64,000 nucleotides of DNA from Acidimicrobiaceae bacterium. Lineage in GTDB: Bacteria; Actinomycetota; Acidimicrobiia; Acidimicrobiales; RAAP-2. Positions 19,390 to 28,157 of the stretch are shown here, one piece after another. Position 1 is the first letter of the stretch, and the number at the start of each line of letters is the position of its first letter. Under the pieces are notes generated by a model. The model saw only the letters and a list, made by a program, of their open reading frames with translations, had not been told where the DNA came from and searched no databases. The position numbers were made by a program, and so were the translations under genes. Location of the stretch: contig PMFA01000003.1 of NCBI GenBank assembly GCA_003155915.1, forward strand, positions 62,001 to 126,000. The letters run 5' to 3'.

Positions 19390-20250
19390 CTACGACGCCG
19401 AGCTGACCTTCACGTCGCCCGAGACTGTCTTGGCGCTGATCGAGACGGCGTCTTGGGGCGAGCCCCCCGTCGTTCCGTCGAGCGGCATCGTCGAGGAGAG
19501 TCGACCGGAGATCGACGTCGCGTCGACGTCCACTTCCAGTCCGCGCGCCACGGAGACCGCCACGTTGCCCGAAACCGTCCGCACCGAGATGTCCGAGGGG
19601 ACCTCCACCGACAAACGCACGCTGCCCGAGGCGGTGCGAATCTTCGTGATGGTGCCGGCGCCGTCACAGCGAACGTTGCCCGAGGCGCTGTGACACGTCA
19701 GGCTCTCTCGAACGGTGGCTGTCGTGACATCCCCGGAGGCGGTCTTCATCTCGAGAACGCCCACTTCGTCGGCGACCGATACATTCCCGGACGCGCTGGT
19801 CACCGTGGCTTTCGCGAGGCCCCCGATGATCTCGGTGTCGCCCGAGGCCGTCATCACTTCAACGCTCGATCCCTCCGGCAGCGCGATGTGGACATCGGGG
19901 TCGGATCCACCGAACTCGAACCAGGGGCTACGACGAATCGCGGCCTTAAAGCCACGCATGGCGTTGAAGTTCTCATGCGTTCGAGTCCGAACGACCAACG
20001 AATTCTTTTGCCGGTCGAATTCGATGACGGCCTCGTCGAGCATGCGTTGGAACGAAGGATCCTTGACGCTGAGGGTGACCTCAATCACATTGCTCTCCGA
20101 AGCTCCGATGGTCACGTCGCCGCTGGCCGTGGTCACACGGACGGTTCCGGGGCCGGATGTTTCGAATACTTCATGGCGTTCTAGTTTGGCTGTCACTGCA
20201 TCTCCCCCTCGGTACCCCGACGACTTGTCGGACGTGGTGCTGCTGAACAT
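19390..20250 (-). CDS. DUF4097 beta-strand repeat (adhesin-like) protein
   Basis: Repeating TASGDVTIG / ASGNVSVADEV / TASGSVRLSVE / VSGNVAVSVA. Confidence 0.88.
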   Translation of the reverse strand: MFSSTTSDKSSGYRGGDAVTAKLERHEVFETSGPGTVRVTTASGDVTIGASESNVIEVTLSVKDPSFQRMLDEAVIEFDRQKNSLVVRTRTHENFNAMRGFKAAIRRSPWFEFGGSDPDVHIALPEGSSVEVMTASGDTEIIGGLAKATVTSASGNVSVADEVGVLEMKTASGDVTTATVRESLTCHSASGNVRCDGAGTITKIRTASGSVRLSVEVPSDISVRTVSGNVAVSVARGLEVDVDATSISGRLSSTMPLDGTTGGSPQDAVSISAKTVSGDVKVSSAS

Positions 20251-20271
20251 GGTGCGCTCCTTCGCGAACTC

Positions 20272-20730
20272 TTAGGCGCGGCCCTTGCCGCGAAGTTGTC
20301 GCGGATTGTGCGATCCGGACTCGGTCGGGTCGCTGCGCACGGATCGCTCTAGCGTGCGAACGATCCATGAGTTCACTGACGATCCGACGTCCGTCGCGAG
20401 GTGTTCGATGTCCTCTTTCAGGCCATCGCTGAGTCGCAACGCGATGCGCGCGGAGTAGTCACTCGGCGTCGGGGCGGCGACGTTGCCCTCGACCGCGACC
20501 ACACGATTCATTCGAATCTGATCGCCTTCGAGGTTCAACGTCAGCGCGACACTGTCCTGGAGATTGAACTCCTGGATCACGTGGTCCATGGCTTCGAGGA
20601 AATGCGCGCGCAGCGACGGCTCGATGGCGGCGCTCAGGCGCTCGGCGATTGACGCCGTCTCGGGTCCCCCGAGCTGACCCAATGCACTGAAGTCCTCACG
20701 GATGCCTGCTAGTAGTTCTAATATCAACAT
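20272..20730 (-). CDS. Putative ribbon-helix-helix (HicB/Arc-like) regulator
   Basis: C-terminal SARIALRLSDGLKEDIEHLATDVGSSVNSWIVRTLERSV, RHH pattern. Confidence 0.65.
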   Translation of the reverse strand: MLILELLAGIREDFSALGQLGGPETASIAERLSAAIEPSLRAHFLEAMDHVIQEFNLQDSVALTLNLEGDQIRMNRVVAVEGNVAAPTPSDYSARIALRLSDGLKEDIEHLATDVGSSVNSWIVRTLERSVRSDPTESGSHNPRQLRGKGRA

Positions 20731-20750
20731 GACATCATCTTAATATTACT

Positions 20751-20766
20751 TTGATATCAATATCAA
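20751..20766. promoter_or_regulatory. Candidate operator dyad
   Basis: TTGATAT-CA-ATATCAA, plus extra half-site ATATCAA at 20721-20727. Confidence 0.5.
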
Positions 20767-20852
20767 GTCATGGGACTGACATCCTGACGCACAGGGCAGT
20801 TCGCAGCGAATTGGTCAAAAAAACGGCGTAAGAGTTGGGATAACGTCAACCC

Positions 20853-21632
20853 GTGAGTGCCGAAGAGGGAGCCGCCATCGGCATCGATGATAAAGACCAA
20901 GAACCGGTGTCCCGGAAGAAAGGCTCGATTCGGTCACACGAGCAGTTGATTGGAATGATCATCCTCTCGGCGGCGTTCATCATCGGATCGTTCTCCGTAG
21001 CATCGGGGATCCGAAACCGAAATCAACCGCAGACCAACCAGATCACGATTACCGGTTCCGCTGAACAGGCAGTCACGTCCAACACATTCCAATGGATGGC
21101 AAGTGTGGCCAGCACGAAGTCGACAACCTCGGCGGCACTGGCGCAATTGAAGGGGTGGACCGCCCAGATTCGCAACGCGCTTATCGCCGCCGGAGCTCTC
21201 AACGACGAAATCTCATTTGGCACGGAATATGTGCAACCCAATACACAGGCGACCGGTCAAGTGACCAGTTTCACTATGAGCCAAACGGTCACCGTGCAGT
21301 CCTCTCGCCTGACCGCCATGCAGCGTGTTCTGGGCGTCAGCAATCTCCTGCTCGCCAACAACGTTCCGTTCATCGCCCAACAACCGCAGTACACCTTCAA
21401 TGGATTGAAGAAACTGCGACCCGCTCTCACGGCAGAGGCGGCCGCAAACGCTCGACAGCGTGCTCAAGCCGCGTTGGGCAAACAGGTCACGTTGGGGAAG
21501 CCGATTTCGATCAAGGTGGGACAGGTGTCCGTGGATGCGCCCGGGTCCGTCAATTACGGCAGCGGAGACTTCAACACCAGCTCGATTCCCAAGATCGTCT
21601 CGGTGGTGGTTTACGCCACTTACTCAACCTAG
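20853..21632 (+). CDS. SIMPL (DUF541) domain protein, membrane anchored
   Basis: ITITGSAEQAVTSNTFQWMASV...AQAALGKQVTLGKPISI. Confidence 0.85.
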   Translation: MSAEEGAAIGIDDKDQEPVSRKKGSIRSHEQLIGMIILSAAFIIGSFSVASGIRNRNQPQTNQITITGSAEQAVTSNTFQWMASVASTKSTTSAALAQLKGWTAQIRNALIAAGALNDEISFGTEYVQPNTQATGQVTSFTMSQTVTVQSSRLTAMQRVLGVSNLLLANNVPFIAQQPQYTFNGLKKLRPALTAEAAANARQRAQAALGKQVTLGKPISIKVGQVSVDAPGSVNYGSGDFNTSSIPKIVSVVVYATYST

Positions 21633-21805
21633 AAGAGGTCCTCACCCTCGCATGATGAACCGATGAGGGTTGGGAGGTGGTCCTGCGAGCAGATCGTGAA
21701 ACTCGTGATCGGCTGACAGTCACTCGTCGAGTAGGCATCATTTATCGGCTGCGCCGGGTATGTCTGGTAGGTCAGTCCCCAAGTCATTCTCAGAACTACA
21801 TGAAT

Positions 21806-22597
21806 TCATGCCTTTTTTCTCTTGGTGACCCAACCGTCGAGGTTGCGCTGTGAGGGAGACACGATCTGAAAGGTGCCCTCGGCCATGACCGAACGCCAAC
21901 CTTGCCATTCGAAGGTCGACAGCGCATCCAATCCCTCAGTGAGCAAGGTACGCGCGAGGATTCCCTTCACCGCTTTCGCGTCGTGACCAACGGTGGTACC
22001 GCCTTCGCCATCAAGAAATTGCACCCGCACGACGCGACGCGTGCTCGCGAGCTCCCCCAAGTCGAGGGCCGCCTCGTGCTCGAGGGGCAAGAGATTGACG
22101 ATGGTCGAACGCTGCGCGTGCGCGGCCAGTGCCGGGGTGACCTTCGGTCGCCAGAACGTTGACATCGTGCCGAGCGGGGTGACGCCGACATTCATCTTGA
22201 GCCGAAAGTCAGCGATGCGATCCTCGGCCGTCGTGATGCCGTAGAGGCTCGACGGGACGAGTATTCGTCGACGCTGCGCCGGCTCCAGTGACGCGGGACC
22301 CAGGTGCGACCACACCACGCCGCTGTAACGCCGCCACGCCGCCAGGCGCGCAACGCGCTCATCAGCCAAGTGCCTCGTGGACTCGAGGGCCCGTTCTAAC
22401 AATGGTCCGCGGGCGTTCAGCACGATCTCTTGGCGTCGCGTCGTCGACCCGTCCAGCATCGCGATAAGGGCCTTGATGACGTCACGACGATCTTCTTCGA
22501 GCACGGTATCGAACGCGCCGACACTCGCCCGCATCGTGCCGCCGGGCGTCTTGGCCTCCGAGGGAGGGACGAGAACGATGAGCGGTGCGGCCACCAC
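21806..22597 (-). CDS. YaaA/DUF328 family peroxide-stress protein
   Basis: LIVLVPPSEAKTPGG; YSGVVWSHLGPASL. Confidence 0.85.
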   Translation of the reverse strand: MVAAPLIVLVPPSEAKTPGGTMRASVGAFDTVLEEDRRDVIKALIAMLDGSTTRRQEIVLNARGPLLERALESTRHLADERVARLAAWRRYSGVVWSHLGPASLEPAQRRRILVPSSLYGITTAEDRIADFRLKMNVGVTPLGTMSTFWRPKVTPALAAHAQRSTIVNLLPLEHEAALDLGELASTRRVVRVQFLDGEGGTTVGHDAKAVKGILARTLLTEGLDALSTFEWQGWRSVMAEGTFQIVSPSQRNLDGWVTKRKKA

Positions 22598-22621
22598 CTT
22601 TACGGTACTGGCCGAGCACCA

Positions 22622-22900
22622 CTACGCCGCTTGCACGAGCTCCTTCGTCACGCCGAATGCACGCAGGAAGTGGCGAACCTTCACCACCTGGTCTTCGGTG
22701 AGGTCGCGCGAACGAGTTGAGCCAAACGACGTCGTCTCGCCATCGATGGTCACCGCCCAGTTGCCCCGGTGCGTCTCATATACCTCGCCAAAACGTCCGA
22801 GTAGTGAACAGACGTCGTGCCATTGAATGTTGTGACAGAGCGGATGACTGAAAAGCTTTTGGGCGGTGATTCGGTGGTGATGATCCAACTTGAATGGCAT
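22622..22900 (-). CDS. Small hypothetical protein, possible HicA-like fold
   Basis: MPFKLDHHHRITAQKLFSHPLCHNIQWHDVCSLLGRFGEVYETHRGNWAVTIDGETTSF. Confidence 0.5.
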   Translation of the reverse strand: MPFKLDHHHRITAQKLFSHPLCHNIQWHDVCSLLGRFGEVYETHRGNWAVTIDGETTSFGSTRSRDLTEDQVVKVRHFLRAFGVTKELVQAA

Positions 22901-22957
22901 GCTCAACCCCCTCTTGAGGGTCGAGGTCATCTCGCCCTCAAAATCACTCTCTACCCT

Positions 22958-24178
22958 CTAGGCCGAGAAGTCAAGGCTTGCGACAAGTTCCACATGCTCG
23001 GTCATCGGAAACAGGTCAAACACTCGCAATTCGCTCATCGTGAAGCCCCCGGCGAGCAAAATCTTGAGGTCACGGGCAAATGTCGCTGCGTCGCACGAGA
23101 CGTAGATCATTCGACGGGGTCGCCGTCGAATGATCGCTTCGGCCACGCCCTTGGCCAGCCCGCCCCGAGGAGGGTCGAGGACGACGATGTTGTCTTCGTC
23201 CACCGAGTCGTTGACCGATCGCGGCGTCACCGACCACTCACGAACCTTCAAGTTGCGAAAACCTTCAGCGTTCTCTCGAGCGTCGCGCACCGCGTACGGC
23301 GAGGACTCGACCGCCGTCACTCGTCCCCCCGGTCCGACGACCTTGGCCAGGGGCACGGAAAACAGCCCGACGCCGCTGAAGAGGTCGGTGACGTAGTCAT
23401 CGGACTGCGCGCGCGCCAGTTCGAGGACGGTGTCGAGCAGCATCGTCGGTGCGTCACGGTGCGACTGCCAGAAGGAACGCGGTCCCACCGAAAACACGTG
23501 ACCGCGCACGTCGACGCGCGAATGCGTTGAGGGCTCGAGCGGTTCACCGCGCAAGGAGCACAGCTCGTGCATCATGCCCCGCGGCGTGAGCCGGCGAACG
23601 ACCGCGAAGGGATCGCCCTCGCCGATACCTCGCAGCTCAACCTCTTCGGCACCGTGCCACGACGACGCGAAGGCGGGCGCGAACCTTCGATTGGCTATCC
23701 AACAGGCGTCGAGGGTGACCAAATCGTGCGACCGCGCGGCGCGCAGCGAAAGTCGGCCGTCGTCGACCGCACAGCGAAGGCGAGTCCGCGAGCCCTGCGG
23801 CTCGCTGGCTGGTTGCGTCACCGAGATCTCGTGTTCGACCCCGGCGATCCTTCGCAGATGTTCAGTCACCAGTGACGATTTCCACGAGATCTGCTCCTCG
23901 GCCGACGCGTCCTGTAAGTCACAGCCGCCACAACCTCCCGGGTGGGCGTAACGACACGGTGGAACGACTCGACCGGGACTGGCTTCCAGGACCTCGACGG
24001 CGTCGCCGCGTGAAAATTTCGACGTCGACTCCGTTACGGCAACTCGGACCAATTCGCCCGGAAGGCCGTGGCGCACGAAGACCACGCGACCGTCATCGAG
24101 GCGTCCGACGGCACCGCCCGTCGCGGGCCGTTCGAGACGAACTGGGCCGGAGAATTGGTCACTCTTGTCGTCACTCAC
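22958..24178 (-). CDS. Class I SAM-dependent RNA (uracil-5-)methyltransferase, TrmA/RumA family
   Basis: PPCRYAHPGGCGGCDLQDAS Fe-S motif; DLFSGVGLFSVPLA; DPPRGGL; ISVSCD-type motif. Confidence 0.9.
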   Translation of the reverse strand: MSDDKSDQFSGPVRLERPATGGAVGRLDDGRVVFVRHGLPGELVRVAVTESTSKFSRGDAVEVLEASPGRVVPPCRYAHPGGCGGCDLQDASAEEQISWKSSLVTEHLRRIAGVEHEISVTQPASEPQGSRTRLRCAVDDGRLSLRAARSHDLVTLDACWIANRRFAPAFASSWHGAEEVELRGIGEGDPFAVVRRLTPRGMMHELCSLRGEPLEPSTHSRVDVRGHVFSVGPRSFWQSHRDAPTMLLDTVLELARAQSDDYVTDLFSGVGLFSVPLAKVVGPGGRVTAVESSPYAVRDARENAEGFRNLKVREWSVTPRSVNDSVDEDNIVVLDPPRGGLAKGVAEAIIRRRPRRMIYVSCDAATFARDLKILLAGGFTMSELRVFDLFPMTEHVELVASLDFSA

Positions 24179-24241
24179 CCCTGCAGCCTACTGAGGCATG
24201 AATTGCGTCAATTTTGTCGATCGCGTCGTGGTGACGAACAA

Positions 24242-24916
24242 CTAGTTCTGAATGTGCGCCAGGAAAAGATCAACGAGGTCGGCCGCGCGTTCGCGCGCCG
24301 CGGGCGTTTCGAGTTTCGTCTGCTCGACCAGCGCGCCCACGTCGACACCGAAGTCGCGGGCCTCTTCGATTCCACTGGCGAACCAGTCCGAGAGTTGGAC
24401 GTGATCAATCTCGGGATGAAACTGCACGCCGACGTTTCGTCCCACACAAAAGGCCTGCACCGCGCGCGGCGACGTGGCCCACAGTTGGGCGCTCTCGGGC
24501 AGCAGGCAGTGATCAAAATGGAATTCAAACCATGGACCAGTCGCGATACCCGAGTCGTTGTGCGCCTCGACGTCGTACCAACCGATCTCGGGTTCGTTGG
24601 AGCGCTCCACGATTCCCCCGTGATAGAGGCAAAGCGCCTGAGCCCCGAAACAGATCCCGAAGACCGGGATGTCGCGCCGCTCGGCCTCGGCGATGAGTTC
24701 AATCTCGCGCCCGAACCACGCCTGCTCGACCTCTTTGTCGTAGACCGCGCTCTTCGATCCGAGAATCACGAAGACGTCGTAACCATCGAGTGACGGCGTC
24801 ACGCTGTTCTCGTTCATCATTCGCAGGTCAATCTCGTAGCCGCGCGATTCGAGGGCTTCCCCGATGAGTCCGGAGTGGTCCTCGAGGTGGTGGCGGAGTA
24901 CGAGCGCGCGCGTCAT
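24242..24916 (-). CDS. Class I glutamine amidotransferase
   Basis: VFGICFGAQAL nucleophile; VQFHPEID. Confidence 0.88.
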   Translation of the reverse strand: MTRALVLRHHLEDHSGLIGEALESRGYEIDLRMMNENSVTPSLDGYDVFVILGSKSAVYDKEVEQAWFGREIELIAEAERRDIPVFGICFGAQALCLYHGGIVERSNEPEIGWYDVEAHNDSGIATGPWFEFHFDHCLLPESAQLWATSPRAVQAFCVGRNVGVQFHPEIDHVQLSDWFASGIEEARDFGVDVGALVEQTKLETPAARERAADLVDLFLAHIQN

Positions 24917-24955
24917 GGGTGATGAGCCTACGGGAGTCGACACGTGGTTCGTCGA

Positions 24956-25240
24956 CTAACTCGACGGCAGCGACCACCCCATGGACTGCGCGATCTCCTT
25001 ACACGTTGGACAGATCGGGAACTTCTGAGGATCACGCCCCGGCACCCAGACCTTGCCGCACAGCGCCATGACCGGCGTGGCGTTGATCATGGCGCCGACG
25101 ACTGAGTTGTCCAGAGCGACGAACTCCCCATCCTTGGGCGTGTAGCCCTCGAGGACGATGTGCGTGAATCGTTCGTGGTCGTCGTCGTCGACCTGCGTCG
25201 AGGAGGTCACGATCTGTTGAGTATCGATCTGCGGGGTCAT
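24956..25240 (-). CDS. DUF3039 protein (zinc-binding-like)
   Basis: FTHIVLEGYTPKDGEFVALDNSVVGAMINATPVMALCGKVWVPGRDPQKFPICPTCKEI. Confidence 0.85.
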   Translation of the reverse strand: MTPQIDTQQIVTSSTQVDDDDHERFTHIVLEGYTPKDGEFVALDNSVVGAMINATPVMALCGKVWVPGRDPQKFPICPTCKEIAQSMGWSLPSS

Positions 25241-25250
25241 GCTTGAAACC

Positions 25251-25266
25251 ATAGTGAAGTCACTAT
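25251..25266. promoter_or_regulatory. Dyad in a 37-bp divergent promoter region
   Basis: ATAGTGA-AG-TCACTAT; -10-like TATTCT (+) and TATGGT (-) overlap it. Confidence 0.5.
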
Positions 25267-25277
25267 TCTCAGGTTCC

Positions 25278-25496
25278 ATGAAGCGACGACGCGTCACAAA
25301 ACCGGTGACCAAGCCACTCGGACGCGTCGCGTCGCATTTCAGCCGTGACGGACTCCCGAAGAATTCCTACCGCACCGAGAGTGAGGCGAAGAGTGCGGCG
25401 CAGTTGGCGTGGACGTTGAGCGGCGTCGATCTGAACAGTTACCGCTGCGACTACTGCTTCCAGTGGCATATCGGCAAGCGCTTCAGGGAGGATTAG
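25278..25496 (+). CDS. Small hypothetical protein
   Basis: MKRRRVTKPVTKPLGRVASHFSRDGLPKNSYRTESEAKSAAQLAWTLSGVDLNSYRCDYCFQWHIGKRF. Confidence 0.65.
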   Translation: MKRRRVTKPVTKPLGRVASHFSRDGLPKNSYRTESEAKSAAQLAWTLSGVDLNSYRCDYCFQWHIGKRFRED

Positions 25497-25550
25497 CGCG
25501 ACTCGTGGCGAATCGGGCAATATGGAGGGACTTGAAACGAAAGGTCCTCC

Positions 25551-25787
25551 ATGGGAGTTCAGGCGTACATCTTGATTCAGTCCGAAATTGGCTCGAGCGA
25601 AGCCGTTGTGCTCGCGACCCGTGCCGTGCCCGGCGTGCTGGAGTCCTTTGAAGTGACCGGTCCCTACGACGTGATTGTGCGCTGCCAAGCCGATAGCGTC
25701 GACGATCTCGGCAAGTTCATCGTCGGTGCCATCCAGAAGGTTCCCGGAATTACCCGCACCTTGACCTGTCCCGTCGTCAATATCTAG
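25551..25787 (+). CDS. Stand-alone Lrp/AsnC ligand-binding (RAM) domain protein
   Basis: VQAYILIQSEIGSSEAVVLATRAVPGVLESFEVTGPYDVIVRCQADSVDDLGKFIVGAIQKVPGITRTLT. Confidence 0.88.
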   Translation: MGVQAYILIQSEIGSSEAVVLATRAVPGVLESFEVTGPYDVIVRCQADSVDDLGKFIVGAIQKVPGITRTLTCPVVNI

Positions 25788-26917
25788 CCGAACGCGCCTT
25801 CGGCGCGAAGTGCCTCTAGGTGTGTCGGATCGACTCCCCATCGCAGTAGTCCCTCACGCGTCCCCGAGCCGGCCTTTCCCGGGGATCGCCCGATCGCACC
25901 CGGCGTCTTGGAGAATCGCGGCGCCGGCTGGGGTTGAATGTCGCCGTCGAGCGAGAACACGTTGCGAGCCGCGTTGTAGCGGTGACGAGCCGCCTCGCGC
26001 GGCGTCAGGACCGGCGTCACGCAGGCGTCGACGCCCTCGAAAATCTCCGTCCACTCGTCGCGCGTCTTTTCTCGAAACTTCGCCGCGAATATCTCCTTGG
26101 TCGCGGGCCACGATTCGCGCTCGAATTGGACAGGCATTTCACTGCCGTTGATGCCGAGACCGTGGAGTAGCTCTTCGTAGAATTTGGCTTCGATGGCGCC
26201 CACGGCGACGTACTGGTCGTCCTTGGTCTCGTAGACCTCATAAAACGGCGCGCCGGTATCGAGCAGGTTCGAACCCCGTTCCTCGTGCCAGAAGCCGGCG
26301 TTCATCAGTGCGTGACTCAACGCCATCAACGACGCCGAGCCGTCGACCATGGCCGCGTCAACGACCTGTCCTTCGCCGGTCGTGCGCGCCGACAGCACCG
26401 CCGCCAGAACGCCGAAGACGAGGAACATTGATCCTCCACCGAAGTCGCCGACGAGATTGAGCGGTGGTACTGGCGGCTCATCTTTGCGGCCCAAGGGCCA
26501 CAGCGCCCCGGAGACCGCGATGTAGTTGATGTCGTGGCCCGCGCGTTGGGCGTTCGGTCCGTCCTGTCCGTAACCGGTCATGCGTCCGTAGACCAAACGG
26601 GGATTACGTTTCGCGACGTCGTCGGGTCCGAGCCCGAGCCGCTCGGTCACTCCCGGACGGAATCCTTCGATGAGGACGTCCGCCTGTTCGCAGAGTTCGA
26701 GGACCAGGTCCCGACCGGCGGGGTTCTTCAAGTCCACCGCGACCGACGGGCGTGAGCGATTGAGGATCTCCCACGTGGTCTCGTGGTCGGCGTCGGCGTC
26801 GCCGCGTTCAATGCGCAGTACGTCAGCTCCGAGGTCGGCTAACAACATGCAGGCGTAGGGACCCGGACCGATCCCCGCTAACTCGACAACCTTCAAACCT
26901 TCAAGGGGACCGCTCAC
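25784..26917 (-). CDS. CaiB/BaiF family CoA-transferase / alpha-methylacyl-CoA racemase
   Basis: LKVVELAGIGPGPYACMLLADLGADVLRIER; VYGRMTGYGQDGP. Confidence 0.93.
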   Translation of the reverse strand: MSGPLEGLKVVELAGIGPGPYACMLLADLGADVLRIERGDADADHETTWEILNRSRPSVAVDLKNPAGRDLVLELCEQADVLIEGFRPGVTERLGLGPDDVAKRNPRLVYGRMTGYGQDGPNAQRAGHDINYIAVSGALWPLGRKDEPPVPPLNLVGDFGGGSMFLVFGVLAAVLSARTTGEGQVVDAAMVDGSASLMALSHALMNAGFWHEERGSNLLDTGAPFYEVYETKDDQYVAVGAIEAKFYEELLHGLGINGSEMPVQFERESWPATKEIFAAKFREKTRDEWTEIFEGVDACVTPVLTPREAARHRYNAARNVFSLDGDIQPQPAPRFSKTPGAIGRSPGKAGSGTREGLLRWGVDPTHLEALRAEGAFG

Positions 26918-26953
26918 CTTTGTCAGTGTAGGTTCGAGTCTTTTGCGCCTCGG

Positions 26954-28117
26954 TTAGTCCCACCAAAGATCATGACCGAGGACGCCCTTGGCGATGAGAC
27001 CGAGTTGGATCTGGCTGGTGCCTTCGACGATCGTGAGTTGACGTGCGTCGCGGTAAAACATCTCGGTCGGGTGTTCTTCCATGTAGCCGGCCGCGCCGAG
27101 CAACTGGACCGCGAGACCGGACGCCTTCACGGCGACTTCGGAGGCGTAGTACTTGCACATCGACAGCATGGGCACGTACTCCTTCGTGAAACAGCCCTGG
27201 TCGGCCAGCCACGCGCCGCGGTACGTGAGAAGGCGCGCCGCCTCGATCTCGGTCGCGCACTTGGCGATCTCCCACTGAATACCCTGGAACTCGGCGATCG
27301 TCTTGCCGAAGGCCGCACGACTTTTCACGTATTCGGTCGCGTACATGAGTGCGCCTTCGGCGAGGCCGAGACCACGCGCCGCGACGATCGGTCGCATGGC
27401 GTTGAGTGACTGCATGACCAGGGCGAAGCCACCCCCGATCACTTGACTCGCCGGGACCTTCACGTCGGTAAAGACGATTTCGGTGGTGTCGATACCCTTC
27501 ACGCCCATTTTCTTGTCGACGCGCGGTCGAGTCACGCCGGGGCTGTCGACCTCGACGATGAAGGCGCCGATGTTCGTGTGAAGTCGCGACGCCGGGTCGC
27601 CGGTTTTGGCGAAGACGACGAACCAGTCGGCCTGCATTCCACCCGAGATCCAGCACTTCGTACCGTTGAGTACGTAGCCACCGGCCCCGTCCTCTCGGGC
27701 CCTGGTTTGCATTCCCGCGACGTCGGATCCGGCTCCTGGTTCAGAGAGGCAGAACGCGGCCCGACGTGTCCCCTTGGCGATACCCGGGAGGTAGCGCTGC
27801 TTCTGTTCTTCGGTGCCCGCGATCATGATCGGCCCCGTTGGCAGTCTGGTGAGCAGCAGCATCAGGCCGAGCACATTGGAGTACTTCGTGACCTCTTCGA
27901 TCGTGACGGTGAGGCCCATGATGCCCGCGCCCGAGCCGCCGTACTCCTCCGGGATGCACAGACCGAGGAGATCGGCCTTGCGGAACTCGTCAAAGAGGTC
28001 CTGGGGGTACTGCCCCGTGGTGTCAATCTCACGCGCCCGGGGCTTGATCTTGTCCTGGGCCAGCCGTCGCACGCTTTGTTGCAGCCCTAGTAGCTCATCG
28101 GAAAGTTGGAAGTCCAT
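26954..28117 (-). CDS. Acyl-CoA dehydrogenase
   Basis: FCLSEPGAGSDVAGMQTRA; KCWISGG; QLLGAAGYMEEHPTEMFYRDARQLTIVEGTSQIQ. Confidence 0.94.
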   Translation of the reverse strand: MDFQLSDELLGLQQSVRRLAQDKIKPRAREIDTTGQYPQDLFDEFRKADLLGLCIPEEYGGSGAGIMGLTVTIEEVTKYSNVLGLMLLLTRLPTGPIMIAGTEEQKQRYLPGIAKGTRRAAFCLSEPGAGSDVAGMQTRAREDGAGGYVLNGTKCWISGGMQADWFVVFAKTGDPASRLHTNIGAFIVEVDSPGVTRPRVDKKMGVKGIDTTEIVFTDVKVPASQVIGGGFALVMQSLNAMRPIVAARGLGLAEGALMYATEYVKSRAAFGKTIAEFQGIQWEIAKCATEIEAARLLTYRGAWLADQGCFTKEYVPMLSMCKYYASEVAVKASGLAVQLLGAAGYMEEHPTEMFYRDARQLTIVEGTSQIQLGLIAKGVLGHDLWWD

Positions 28118-28157
28118 GTCATTCAAGGTAGTCGCGAGCCTGTGCAAGCATTGTTCC

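Noticed and set aside
27813-28157. N-terminal extension of the GlpD ORF
   Set aside because: Overlaps the opposite-strand acyl-CoA dehydrogenase; GlpD homology begins just after the GTG at 28158.
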